From positions 1 through 37,684 of the forward strand of contig CAIVAS010000145.1 in the NCBI GenBank assembly GCA_903903975.1: a stretch of DNA of 37,684 nucleotides, written 5' to 3'. This document shows positions 7,343-15,179 of the stretch, one piece after another; positions within the stretch are counted from its first letter, which is position 1; each line of letters opens with the position of its first letter. This stretch comes from an uncultured Burkholderiales bacterium (GTDB taxonomy: Bacteria > Pseudomonadota > Gammaproteobacteria > Burkholderiales > Burkholderiaceae_E). A program made the translations under genes and the position numbers. The notes under the pieces are model-generated. The model worked only from the letters and a program-made list of their open reading frames with translations. It searched no databases and was not told the origin of the DNA.

Positions 7343-8072
7343 AGAAGATCCGGTTGGCATAATCATCCGGCGTATTCGGGTTGTATCCCCCGAAAAACAT
7401 TCTCAATCCCGCATCCAGTGATTTCCCGTCGCCAAGCGACTTTCGCAACCCAATGAAAATATCAAACAGCCCGTCAAGGAGCACATTGCCGTCGATGCTC
7501 GGCAGAAAGTCCGATCGGGTGAAGAGGCTGTAGCCGTTTCCAATCGCTTTGCTGGCTTCAATATTGAAGGTCGGCAGGGCGATCAGATTGGTGCTGACAA
7601 ACGAGCTGGTCGGGCTCGACAGTCCGATCCTTGCGTAGCGAACGATCAGCGATCCGCCGGCCCTCAGATAGCTGTCGCCGGCGCCTGATTCGAAGACCGG
7701 ATAATTGGCGGTGAATCTCAGGGTTGGAAACTGGTAGCTCAATGTTGCCGGATCGCCCGCATGGAATACCTGGCCCTGATAATTCAGATTATTCGTCAGC
7801 ACCCCCGAATAATTCAGATTCAGCGGCTGGAAGACTACGCCGTAGTTCCAGTCATTCTGTTTGGTGGTCCAGTATTCGACCCTGACATCTGCGCCGCTCT
7901 TTTTCCATCCCGCAGTGGCATTGCCCTGGTTGTAGCCGTGAATCTCCATGTTCTGGGTGGTGATCACGCCGGCCTCGATTTCGAAGCGACTGGTTCGCTC
8001 CTGAGCACAGGCCGGATTGAACGTCAGCAACAGCAGCGTTGCGGCCAGAACGATCGAGTAAATGTCGGTCAT
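7311..8072 (-). CDS. Outer-membrane beta-barrel-like protein, function unknown
   Basis: About 253 residues. I choose the ATG at 8072 because a good signal peptide starts there (MTDIYSIVLAATLLLLTFNP, cleavage likely at ACA-QE). The mature part shows alternating polar/hydrophobic strands rich in Tyr, Phe, Gly and Asn and ends VVRYSW, the terminal aromatic expected of a Bam-assembled barrel. I do not recognise a specific family. The gene is visibly less GC-rich than its neighbours, so horizontal acquisition is possible. Its last 32 bases overlap the end of the convergent MerR regulator gene. Confidence 0.72.
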   Translation of the reverse strand: MTDIYSIVLAATLLLLTFNPACAQERTSRFEIEAGVITTQNMEIHGYNQGNATAGWKKSGADVRVEYWTTKQNDWNYGVVFQPLNLNYSGVLTNNLNYQGQVFHAGDPATLSYQFPTLRFTANYPVFESGAGDSYLRAGGSLIVRYARIGLSSPTSSFVSTNLIALPTFNIEASKAIGNGYSLFTRSDFLPSIDGNVLLDGLFDIFIGLRKSLGDGKSLDAGLRMFFGGYNPNTPDDYANRIFFNSFVVRYSW

Positions 8073-8190
8073 GGCAAGACGATCGCTTTGATGAAGATGG
8101 CCGGATGGGATCGACGGGTTGGCGCTCGTCAAAGTCGTGCAGCCTGCGGCAGTTGGTTCAGGAGCTTGCGTAAGAGGCGTGCATCAGTGC

Positions 8191-9411
8191 TCAGGCATCG
8201 ACGGCGGCCGGACCGGTAAACAGCGCCAGCACGCCGGTATAGCCATAGAGCCGGTGATCGGCGATCTCGCCGTTGGCGAAAAACCCCACCAGCGGAAACT
8301 CGCCGAGCTGCGCCTGCAGCAGGCCGACTTCCACCGAGCCCGACCCGAAGAGTGCCCGGCCGCGTGCAACGCAGGACACATAGATTGCGCCGCGTATTTC
8401 CAGCGAATCGGTTTCGAGTTCTTCGCGCAGTTCGGTGCAGATGCGCATCAGATCGGCACGGGCCGCCTGCGCATCGCGCGTGCAGAAGACCGCCCGGTCG
8501 CCTTCCTGCGGTACGGCGGCCACCGCCAGCAGCCGGTTGTGCGGATCGATGCCCACCAGATTGCGAACGACATAGTCGCCAAAGCCCGGACGCGGGCCGC
8601 GCGGCGGTGCGTCGCCGTCGGCCAGTCCCACCAGCAGACCGTTGCGCACCCGCTCGGCCGGCAGCGCGCGCAGCAGGGTCTCGCCGTCTCTGCTGGCCCG
8701 CGCGGCCTCCGAGACACCGAGGTCGGCCAGCAGCACGTCCAGTGCCGGGCGACCATCGAGCGTGCGGATCAGGTTGGACTGGCAGGCCGAGATTACATGC
8801 TCACCCGCCAGCGGGCGGCAGCCCTGGGTCACCCGCATGCGCAGGTCGACTTCGGACGAAAACACCACGCCCGACAGGCCGCCTGAGAGCACCTGATTGG
8901 CGACCTGGACGAGCGGCTCGGCCCGCCCGCTTGCGCTGCCGCCAAACATCATGCCGCCGCCGACCTTGCCGGCCATATCGCCGACCAGTTCGGCCAGGTC
9001 GGGCGTGGCCGGATCGGCATGGATCAGCGCGGCCTGGGCGGCCACCGCGCCACTGTGGGTGCGCTCGCCCGCCGCGGGCGGTGGTGTCGCCCCGGAAAAG
9101 ACGCTGAAGCTGTCGTCGGGCAGATCGAGCAGCATGATGGCGATCGCCGGTTCGCTGTCGTATTCGACACCGGTCGAGACGATGGCATGGCCGCAGGTGC
9201 CGGCCCAGTCGCGCACGCCGGTGCGTTCTTCGAGCAGCGCGACGATGTCGCGGGTGTGCGGGGCGTACTCGGCGCTCAGATAGACCACGCCCAGATTGGC
9301 ATCCTTGGCCCAGCCGGGCTGGTTGATCCGGCCTTCGACCTGGGCCAGCGCCAGTTCGGTGGCCATGCGCCAGTTGGGATGGGTGGCATGGCCATACCGA
9401 AAGCGCGTCAT
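8191..9411 (-). CDS. FIST-domain sensor protein (FIST_N plus FIST_C)
   Basis: A 406-residue soluble protein of the FIST family, a putative small-ligand sensory module found alone or fused to signalling domains. The N-terminal half has the family stretches NLGVVYLSAEYAPHTRDIVA and WAGTCGHAIVSTGVEYD; the C-terminal half has GDYVVRNLVGIDPHNRLLAV and the closing FANGEIADHRLYGYTGVLAL. There is no attached kinase, methyl-accepting or cyclic-di-GMP domain, so it would need a partner. The start ATG overlaps the stop of the PhaM-like gene (ATGA), implying coupled translation. Confidence 0.88.
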   Translation of the reverse strand: MTRFRYGHATHPNWRMATELALAQVEGRINQPGWAKDANLGVVYLSAEYAPHTRDIVALLEERTGVRDWAGTCGHAIVSTGVEYDSEPAIAIMLLDLPDDSFSVFSGATPPPAAGERTHSGAVAAQAALIHADPATPDLAELVGDMAGKVGGGMMFGGSASGRAEPLVQVANQVLSGGLSGVVFSSEVDLRMRVTQGCRPLAGEHVISACQSNLIRTLDGRPALDVLLADLGVSEAARASRDGETLLRALPAERVRNGLLVGLADGDAPPRGPRPGFGDYVVRNLVGIDPHNRLLAVAAVPQEGDRAVFCTRDAQAARADLMRICTELREELETDSLEIRGAIYVSCVARGRALFGSGSVEVGLLQAQLGEFPLVGFFANGEIADHRLYGYTGVLALFTGPAAVDA

Positions 9412-10142
9412 GAAGCCCTGCGCTTGGCCGGTGCGGCGCGTTGCCGCTTGCTTGCCGAGGCCGGCTTTTTACTCACCGAGCCGCCTTTGGTGGCGGTTTT
9501 CGGGCGCGCGCCGCTGGCCGACTTGCTGCCGGCAGCAAGTCCGGGCACGAGTGAGGCGCTGGCCGCAGCCTGAGCAATTTGCGAAAAGCTGTTTTGCAGC
9601 ATCGTCCACCAGGCGCTCGGGTCGATGCCCGGGGCCGATTCGGCCTGTGCCGCAGCCTCGGGGGCCGGCGGCTTTTGCGGCGGCTCCTGCGGCTGCGCCC
9701 GGGGGGCGGCCTGGGCAGGCTTTGCCGCCGCTTCGGGCTCGGGTCGGGCAGATGGCGGCTTCATCGGCCAGCCGTCGGTCGCAAAGGGCGAGGCCTTGGG
9801 CGTCGGACTGGCGGTTTTCGACATCGAGGCCATCGCGGCCATCGGCGACGGCATGCCGGCCTGCTCGCTGAACGCCCTGATTGCAGCGAGCGTGCCGCGC
9901 TGGATTTCGAGCCCCTGGATGGTGTTGTGCAGCATGCTCTGGTTGACATTGAGCCACTGCTCGACCGCCTTGAGGTCGGCGATCCGCTTGTCGAGCTCAT
10001 CGAGATCGACAGTTGGCAGCATGGCGCTGGGAACATTGAAGTTCGACCAGGCGCGCTTGACCATCTCGACCCCATCGAGCATTTGCCCGAATCCGCCTGC
10101 GGCCATCTTGCTGAAGTCAAAAGGTCCGGGAATGGAAGTCAT
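9408..10142 (-). CDS. phaM: PhaM-like polyhydroxybutyrate granule-associated protein
   Basis: A 244-residue protein matching the PhaM family, which activates PHB synthase and links granules to the nucleoid. The conserved core is at about 28-90: RAWSNFNVPSAMLPTVDLDE, then LDKRIADLKAVEQWLNVNQS and MLHNTIQGLEIQRGTLAAI. A long Ala/Pro-rich linker and a Lys/Arg/Ser/Ala-rich tail (SKKPASASKRQRAAPAKRRA) follow; tails of this kind bind DNA in the characterised homologue. No phaC, phaA or phaB gene is in the window. Coupling to a FIST protein is unusual. Confidence 0.85.
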   Translation of the reverse strand: MTSIPGPFDFSKMAAGGFGQMLDGVEMVKRAWSNFNVPSAMLPTVDLDELDKRIADLKAVEQWLNVNQSMLHNTIQGLEIQRGTLAAIRAFSEQAGMPSPMAAMASMSKTASPTPKASPFATDGWPMKPPSARPEPEAAAKPAQAAPRAQPQEPPQKPPAPEAAAQAESAPGIDPSAWWTMLQNSFSQIAQAAASASLVPGLAAGSKSASGARPKTATKGGSVSKKPASASKRQRAAPAKRRAS

Positions 10143-10191
10143 CGATCACCTCGTCTGCTGTCGAAAGGGTTGGCAGGTCGCTTGTTCCGGA

Positions 10192-11118
10192 TCAATAACC
10201 GCGTGCCGCATCGACCCGCTGGCGCAGGGGCTTGCCCTGTTTCAGCAGATCGACCGCCTCGATGAACTGCCCGATCACGGCGCCCGGATCGAGCTGGCCG
10301 CCGACATGCGGCGTGAGCGTCAGATTGGGTGCGGTCCAGAGCGGATCGTCGGCGGCCATCGGCTCGTTGACCTGAACGTCGATGCTCGCGCCGCCGAGCT
10401 GGCCCGATTCGAGCGCTGCGATCAGATCGGCCTCGATCACCTGGCCGCCCCGACCGATGTTCACGAAGATCGCTCCGCGCGGCAGTTGCGAGATCAGATC
10501 GGCATTGATCAGGCCGGTGGTCTGCGGCGTGAGCGGCAGCGCACACACCAGCACCTTGGCCCGCGGCAGCGCTTGCGCCAGTCCGTCGGCACCGGCAAAG
10601 GTTTTCATGCCGGGCAGCTCGCGCGGCGTGCGGCTCCAGCCGGAAACATCGAAACCCAACATCGCAAGCGACTGCGCAATGCGCACGCCGATTGGCCCCA
10701 GCCCGAGTACCAGCGCCGGGATGCCCATCGACTTCGAACGGTGACGGCTCCAGTCGCGGGCGGCCTGTTGGGTGCGATAGAGGGGCGCCAGTCGCAGATG
10801 GTCGAGTGCGGCATGCACAACGTATTGCGCCAGTTCAATCGCCTGGGCATCGTCCGACACCCGCGAAACCGGCAGCGAGGCCGGCAGGTCAGGGGTGGCA
10901 AGCAGCTTGTCGGCACCTGCCGCGCAGCAGTAAAGCAGCTCGAGATTGGGCAGTTTCGGGAGCACCCCGGCCGGCAGTCGCCAGGCAATCAGCCAGCGCA
11001 CAGACAGCGGGTCGACGTCGTCGAGCGAGGTATGAACCGGATGCGGAAAACCGCCTTCACGCAAGGCATTCACGAAGCCCTCGTGGGGAATGGGCTTGCT
11101 CATGATCAGAACGGACAT
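10192..11118 (-). CDS. ghrA: Glyoxylate/hydroxypyruvate reductase A-like D-2-hydroxyacid dehydrogenase
   Basis: A 308-residue NAD(P)H-dependent reductase of the D-2-hydroxyacid dehydrogenase family, closest to GhrA, which reduces glyoxylate and hydroxypyruvate. The nucleotide-binding motif is GLGPIG (139-144). The catalytic residues are visible: Arg223 in NIGRGG, Glu252 in VNEPM and His271 in TPHVGG. The typical GhrA block SIDVQVNEPMAADDPLW is present. It lies 49 bases upstream of phaM on the same strand and may share its transcript. The exact substrate cannot be told from sequence. Confidence 0.88.
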   Translation of the reverse strand: MSVLIMSKPIPHEGFVNALREGGFPHPVHTSLDDVDPLSVRWLIAWRLPAGVLPKLPNLELLYCCAAGADKLLATPDLPASLPVSRVSDDAQAIELAQYVVHAALDHLRLAPLYRTQQAARDWSRHRSKSMGIPALVLGLGPIGVRIAQSLAMLGFDVSGWSRTPRELPGMKTFAGADGLAQALPRAKVLVCALPLTPQTTGLINADLISQLPRGAIFVNIGRGGQVIEADLIAALESGQLGGASIDVQVNEPMAADDPLWTAPNLTLTPHVGGQLDPGAVIGQFIEAVDLLKQGKPLRQRVDAARGY

Positions 11119-11208
11119 GTCTCTCTCTCATCAGGATGTCTGACCGATTATCGCCCAGCCGCGCCCTTGAGCTAGAGAGCCACCGCGAAGTGTGATGTTC
11201 CGTCGACG

Positions 11209-12171
11209 ATGAATCTTCCGACAGCGCACTTCGCCACCCTTTGCAAATACGCCGGCATCAGCTTCATCGCCGGTGCGGTCAACCATGGCTTTTTCAGCGG
11301 CGAGCGTTCGCTGCTGACCGCCGGCGTCGGTGTGCTCGCCTATCTGCTGGGTGGCATCCTCGAGATGCGGGCCTCGCCCGATGGCAGCCAGCGCTGGGTC
11401 GATCTGCTCGGTCTGGGCATCGTGTCCTCAATCGGCCTGGGTTTCTTTACCGGCGGCTTGCAGCACTTTCCCGATTCGCCGGCCCGCAGTGCCTGGGTGG
11501 TGCCACTGGGCTTTGCGATGAGTCTGCTGGCCTACTGGCTGATGCAGGGTCGCGACCGCGCGCCGCTGCGGACCGTGCTCGGCTACGGTCTGGGTGCAGG
11601 GGCTGCGGTGCTGGCCGGCAGTCTGATCGCCTGGCAGATGCTGGCCGGTGGGGACGATCATGACCATGATCATGATCACGGTCACGCGCCGTCGACCCAG
11701 GTTACCCAGACCCCGTCGACCGAGCATTCCCACGACGTTTCGCCGTCACCGACGCCTGCTGCAGTCCCCGGTTCGTCGCCCTCCGACACGACGTCACCGC
11801 AGGCAGCAGCAGGTGCTTCATCCGCCGCGCGTGAACTGCGAATCGAGCTGGACGACGACATGCGCTTTTCGCCGTCGGCGCTCACGGTCGTTGTCGGCGA
11901 GCCGGTGAAGCTGGTGGTCATCAACCGCGGCAAACTGCCCCATGAACTCGTCATCGGCACGGCCGCCGAATTGGCCGAGCATCAGCGCGAGATGACGTCA
12001 GGCAGTGCCGCGCACCATCACGCCGATTCAGCGATCAGCGTCGAGGCCGGACAAAGTCGCGAAGTGCTTCGCACCTTCGACAAGAGCGGCGAACTCGGCA
12101 TTGCGTGTTTCCAGCCCGGGCATTACGAAGCCGGGATGAAGGGAACGCTGACGGTTTCCCCGAGGTCCTGA
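11209..12171 (+). CDS. Five-helix membrane protein with His-rich loop and C-terminal cupredoxin domain
   Basis: A 320-residue fusion. Five hydrophobic helices (about 11-29, 34-53, 63-83, 94-113, 120-145) place the C-terminus in the periplasm if the N-terminus is cytoplasmic. A metal-binding stretch DDHDHDHDHGHA (149-160) and EHSHD (172-176) follow, then a Ser/Thr/Pro-rich linker. Residues 208-318 form a cupredoxin domain with a complete type-1 copper set: His245 (KLPHEL), Cys300, His305 and Met310 (ACFQPGHYEAGM). A further AHHHAD lies in the domain at 268-273. It probably binds copper or passes electrons in the periplasm. I do not recognise the helical part. It is monocistronic and divergent from ghrA. 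Confidence 0.85.
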   Translation: MNLPTAHFATLCKYAGISFIAGAVNHGFFSGERSLLTAGVGVLAYLLGGILEMRASPDGSQRWVDLLGLGIVSSIGLGFFTGGLQHFPDSPARSAWVVPLGFAMSLLAYWLMQGRDRAPLRTVLGYGLGAGAAVLAGSLIAWQMLAGGDDHDHDHDHGHAPSTQVTQTPSTEHSHDVSPSPTPAAVPGSSPSDTTSPQAAAGASSAARELRIELDDDMRFSPSALTVVVGEPVKLVVINRGKLPHELVIGTAAELAEHQREMTSGSAAHHHADSAISVEAGQSREVLRTFDKSGELGIACFQPGHYEAGMKGTLTVSPRS

Positions 12172-12184
12172 GCTTCACCACCCC

Positions 12185-12267
12185 GATCAGCGGATGGTCA
12201 GCGAAAGATCAGCGAACGATCAGCGCGTGAATCAGCTCAAGAACCGGGCGAATCAACCGGGCGAATG
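12185..12267. repeat. Short degenerate tandem repeats between convergent genes
   Basis: Two small arrays lie between the cupredoxin gene and the FAH-family gene. The first has about four units of 10-12 bases around GATCAGCG (12185-12228), for example GATCAGCGAAC followed by GATCAGCGCGT. The second is a 13-base duplication, AACCGGGCGAATC then AACCGGGCGAATG (12242-12267). No U-tract terminator is visible in this junction. Confidence 0.7.
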
Positions 12268-12269
12268 AA

Positions 12270-13253
12270 TCAGCGCAGTTTGCCGACTTTCTGCTCGATC
12301 GCGCCGAACACCGACTGGCCATCCGAACCGATCATCTCGATTTTCACGGTGTCGCCAAAGGCCATGTAGCCGGTCTGCGCGACACCGGATTCGATCATCT
12401 CGAGCGCCCTCACCTCGGCGATGCACGACCAGCCCTTCGAGGCGTCCTTGTTCGAGACCGTCCCTGAGCCGATGATGCTGCCGGCACGTGTGCGCCGCGT
12501 CTTGACCGCATGCGACAGCAGCTGGCGAAAGTCGAACACCATGTCGTCGCCAGCCTGTGCCTCACCCACCTTGCGGCCGTTCCAGTGACACAGCACCGGT
12601 CGATGCACTTTCCCCTCGATCCAGGCAGCGCCGAGCTCGTCTGGCGTGACCGCGACCGGCGAAAATGCAGTGGCCGGCTTGCCGTGAACGAAGCCGAAAC
12701 CCTTGGCCAGCTCGTCGGGGATCAGGTTGCGCAGACTCCAGTCGTTGGCCAGCATCAGCAGCCGGATGTGATCGGCGCACTGCTCGGGCGAGGCGCCCAT
12801 CGGCACATCGTCAGTGACCACCGCCAGCTCGGCTTCGAAATCGATGTCCCAGTCTTCGCTGGCAAAAAGGGCCTCGTCGCACGGCCCCAGAAAATCGTCT
12901 GATCCGCCCTGATACATCAGCGGGTCGTGCCAGAAGCGCTCAGGCATCTCGGCTTTGCGGGCACGCCGCACCAGCTCGACATGATTGACATAGGTCGAGC
13001 CGTCGAGCCACTGGAAGGCACGCGGCAGCGGCGCCATGCACTGGGTCGCATCGAACGCGAAGGCATGCCGGGCGCGTCCGGCATTGAGCGTGAGCGACAG
13101 GTCCTCGAGATGCGGCGCCATGAAGGCCCAGTCGTCGAGCGCCCGTTGCAGGGTCGGTGCAATCGACTGGGCAAAGTGCGCGCTGGCAAGATCACGGCTG
13201 ACCACGACCAGTTGCCCGTCGCGGCTGCCATCCTTCAAAGTGGCGAGTTTCAT
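12270..13253 (-). CDS. Fumarylacetoacetate hydrolase family protein
   Basis: A 327-residue member of the FAH family, metal-dependent enzymes that cleave C-C bonds or decarboxylate in aromatic and amino-acid breakdown. The metal-site region is DIDFEAELAVVTDDVP, with Glu140 and Glu142 as likely ligands and Asp171 in LANDWSLRN as the third. Other family blocks are KGFGFVHGKPATAFSP and SIIGSGTVSNKD. Together with its length this points to the group annotated as fumarylacetoacetate hydrolase or ureidoglycolate-lyase-like; the substrate is not determined. No other homogentisate-pathway gene is adjacent, although phenylacetate genes occur about 10 kb away. Confidence 0.88.
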   Translation of the reverse strand: MKLATLKDGSRDGQLVVVSRDLASAHFAQSIAPTLQRALDDWAFMAPHLEDLSLTLNAGRARHAFAFDATQCMAPLPRAFQWLDGSTYVNHVELVRRARKAEMPERFWHDPLMYQGGSDDFLGPCDEALFASEDWDIDFEAELAVVTDDVPMGASPEQCADHIRLLMLANDWSLRNLIPDELAKGFGFVHGKPATAFSPVAVTPDELGAAWIEGKVHRPVLCHWNGRKVGEAQAGDDMVFDFRQLLSHAVKTRRTRAGSIIGSGTVSNKDASKGWSCIAEVRALEMIESGVAQTGYMAFGDTVKIEMIGSDGQSVFGAIEQKVGKLR

Positions 13254-13271
13254 CTCTGATTCCCTCTGAGT

Positions 13272-13304
13272 GCCGCGTCAGACGGCGTCGCAGGATAGCA
13301 AAGG
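13272..13304. repeat. Copy 1 of an imperfect 33-bp direct repeat
   Basis: By eye, 27 of 33 positions match the stretch at 14386-14418, in the same orientation. It covers the region just upstream of the FAH-family start codon. Both copies begin GCCGCGTCAGA and end GCAAAGG. Confidence 0.55.
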
Positions 13305-13313
13305 CGATTGACG

Positions 13314-13340
13314 CTGCCGCGCGATCGCAAGGCGCGGCAG
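13314..13340 (-). terminator. Strong hairpin after the PEP-CTERM gene, no U-tract
   Basis: CTGCCGCGC (13314-13322) and GCGCGGCAG (13332-13340) form a perfect 9-bp stem with a 9-base loop, four bases beyond the PEP-CTERM stop. There is no run of Us after it, so intrinsic termination is uncertain; it may only protect the 3' end of the message. Confidence 0.4.
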
Positions 13341-13344
13341 GGTT

Positions 13345-14154
13345 TCAGACGGCTGCGAGAGAGCGCCCGCGACGCTTGCCCAGCGAAAGGCCAATGCCGA
13401 TCAGCCCGGCGCCAAACAGCGCGATCGAGGCAGGTGCCGGGACAGCCGATTCATTCGTGACCGACGCAAGGTAGTTGGTGGAATCGTAGAGGTTGAAGCG
13501 GGTTGCAGGCGTGCAGGTCGTGCAGCTGCGGGCGCCGTTATGGTCGACGGCAAAGTCGATGAACTGCCCGGCGGCCAGCGTGAACGTCTGGGTCAAAGTC
13601 TGGTAAGTGAACGACTGGGCCACGGTCGCCTCGCCCTGCCAAGTCGACAGCTCCTTGGAGGTGTTCCCCAGCCACATCGTCACGCCGTCCCGGCGGTAAT
13701 CGGGATAGCCGCCGGTGGCGATCTGGCATCCGTTGCAGGTAAAAGGATTGTTAGCTGGATCGGCCAGTTTGACCTGGAAGGTCGCCGTGTAGTTCCCAGC
13801 CGTGGGGGCCGTGAAGCGAAGGTCGGCGAACGCCATGTTGGCCTGGCACGTTCCGTCGCCAACACCCACACAGCCCGGGTGCATGAAAGCACCGCCGATC
13901 AGCAGATAGGGACCCCCGCCGGATCCCAGGAAATTGCCGCCCGATAAGCCGGGGGCTTGGGTGAATGTTCCCCCGGCACCATTGAGACCGCCGTAGGTCC
14001 ACACGCCGGTGCTGCCACCCTGCGTACTGTTGAACTGCGCCCCGGCGTCGTATACGACAGGGTTGGCCAGGCTGTGCGTTGCACCACACGCGAGAATGCC
14101 CATCAAGGCAAATTCAGCCAGGACGATTGAAGCCTTGCGAAGCATCGAACTCAT
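13345..14154 (-). CDS. PEP-CTERM domain exported protein
   Basis: About 269 residues. A signal peptide (ALMGILACGATHSLA) is followed by a Gly/Thr/Asn-rich extracellular region with three closely spaced Cys pairs (PGCVGVGDGTC, TCNGC, SCTTC). The C-terminus is the sorting signal of exosortase substrates: VPAPAS, a hydrophobic helix IALFGAGLIGIGLSL, then GKRRGRS. PEP-CTERM proteins are cleaved and retained by an exosortase in exopolysaccharide-producing Gram-negatives. No exosortase is in the window. I chose the ATG at 14154; a GTG four codons upstream is also possible. The specific role is unknown. Confidence 0.88.
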   Translation of the reverse strand: MSSMLRKASIVLAEFALMGILACGATHSLANPVVYDAGAQFNSTQGGSTGVWTYGGLNGAGGTFTQAPGLSGGNFLGSGGGPYLLIGGAFMHPGCVGVGDGTCQANMAFADLRFTAPTAGNYTATFQVKLADPANNPFTCNGCQIATGGYPDYRRDGVTMWLGNTSKELSTWQGEATVAQSFTYQTLTQTFTLAAGQFIDFAVDHNGARSCTTCTPATRFNLYDSTNYLASVTNESAVPAPASIALFGAGLIGIGLSLGKRRGRSLAAV

Positions 14155-14524
14155 TTTTATGCTCACTTTTTTAGGGTTTTGTCATTTCAGCCGACAGATC
14201 GGACACCGCTCAAAGCAGAGCGCCTGAAGATCCTTACGGGTTCGCTTTCAACCCTCACGCTTCGAATGCTGATGCGAGCCAAGCCCGTAGCCGAGGAATT
14301 TTTTATCGGTCTGGAGACAGTTCTGACAGACGTGCAATGACAGTAGCCCGGCAACGCCAGCCCGTACCCCCCGTTTTCTCCGAGAGCCGCGTCAGATAGC
14401 GTCGCGACATGGCAAAGGTGCGCTGGCCCGACCTGTAACAGCGGCAAGCTGACGTAATCCCGATGGCGGATCCTCGCGTGCCCTGCGAGCATCGGCTTTC
14501 CTCATTGACCGATGGAGCTCCCAG
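14155..14524. other. Non-coding stretch between divergent PEP-CTERM and EF-hand genes
   Basis: About 370 bases with no convincing reading frame on either strand; the short open frames have no recognisable features and no good ribosome-binding site. It must hold both divergent promoters, but I cannot point to a clear sigma-70 pair. It includes copy 2 of the 33-bp repeat. Confidence 0.5.
14386..14418. repeat. Copy 2 of an imperfect 33-bp direct repeat
   Basis: This matches 13272-13304 in the same orientation, about 1.1 kb away. The two copies bracket the PEP-CTERM gene. The match may mark an old duplication or cassette boundary. Confidence 0.55.
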
Positions 14525-15022
14525 ATGAACCAATCCGCTATCCGAGTCCTGCTGTCAGGCGCTGCCCTGCTTGCCGCCTTGGGCGCCGGCCTCGCCTCGG
14601 CGCAGTCCTCGGCCACACCCCCGGTCACATCTCCCGCTTCGCCGCCCGCTGCCGCACCGCCACCGGCCGCCATGCCGGGACCAGGTGGGCCGTCAGGCGG
14701 ACATCGCGGCGGCCACTGTGGCCCCGGTGGCCCCGGCATGCCTCATGGCGCGATGATGAGCTGGCTCGATACCGACGCCGACGGCCAGATCAGCCGTGCC
14801 GAGCTTGAGGCCGCCAATCAGGCGCGACTTGCCCGAGAACTCAAGGCCTTTGATGCGGCTGATATCAACAAGGACGGCAAGTTGTCGCAGGATGAAATGA
14901 AGGCGTTTCGCGACGCCATGCGCCCCCCTGGTGGCCCTGGTGGCCGCGCTTGCCCCCCTGGTGCACCCGGCGCCCCGGGCGCACGCCCCGTCCCGCCACC
15001 ATCGCCTAAGCCCGGAGCCTGA
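14525..15022 (+). CDS. Secreted EF-hand calcium-binding protein
   Basis: A 165-residue exported protein. A signal peptide (VLLSGAALLAALGAGLASAQ) is followed by a Pro/Ala/Gly-rich segment. Two EF-hand loops come next: DTDADGQISRAE (82-93) and DINKDGKLSQDE (113-124), both with acidic residues at positions 1, 3, 5 and a Glu at 12. A second Pro/Gly-rich tail closes the protein. It should bind Ca2+ in the periplasm or outside the cell; the partner is unknown. It stands alone between divergent and downstream genes and has its own strong terminator. Confidence 0.85.
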   Translation: MNQSAIRVLLSGAALLAALGAGLASAQSSATPPVTSPASPPAAAPPPAAMPGPGGPSGGHRGGHCGPGGPGMPHGAMMSWLDTDADGQISRAELEAANQARLARELKAFDAADINKDGKLSQDEMKAFRDAMRPPGGPGGRACPPGAPGAPGARPVPPPSPKPGA

Positions 15023-15055
15023 TCGCGCGCGGCCTGACACAGCCGCGTTGATTCG

Positions 15056-15084
15056 GGGCACACCAGACGGTGTGCCCTTTTTTT
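15056..15084 (+). terminator. Rho-independent terminator of the EF-hand gene
   Basis: A perfect 9-bp stem, GGGCACACC / GGTGTGCCC, with the four-base loop AGAC is followed by seven Ts. It lies 34 bases after the EF-hand stop. Confidence 0.92.
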
Positions 15085-15179
15085 GCCCTGGCTTGGCCAT
15101 GCACTGCCGCCGCCGCGATCGCTCTAACTGCCCAAGCAGCACGCCGCTCATTGACTGATCCGACTTCGTGCGAGATCGC

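Noticed and set aside
9625-11175. A 516-codon plus-strand frame across phaM and ghrA
   Set aside because: Antisense to two well-supported genes, low-complexity translation and no ribosome-binding site.
14409-14423. TGGCAAAGGTGCGC as a sigma-54 promoter for the EF-hand gene
   Set aside because: The -12 element and spacing do not fit TGGCAC-N5-TTGC.
14187-14492. A 101-codon minus-strand frame in the gap upstream of the EF-hand gene
   Set aside because: No recognisable motif, poor start context, and overlap with likely promoter DNA.
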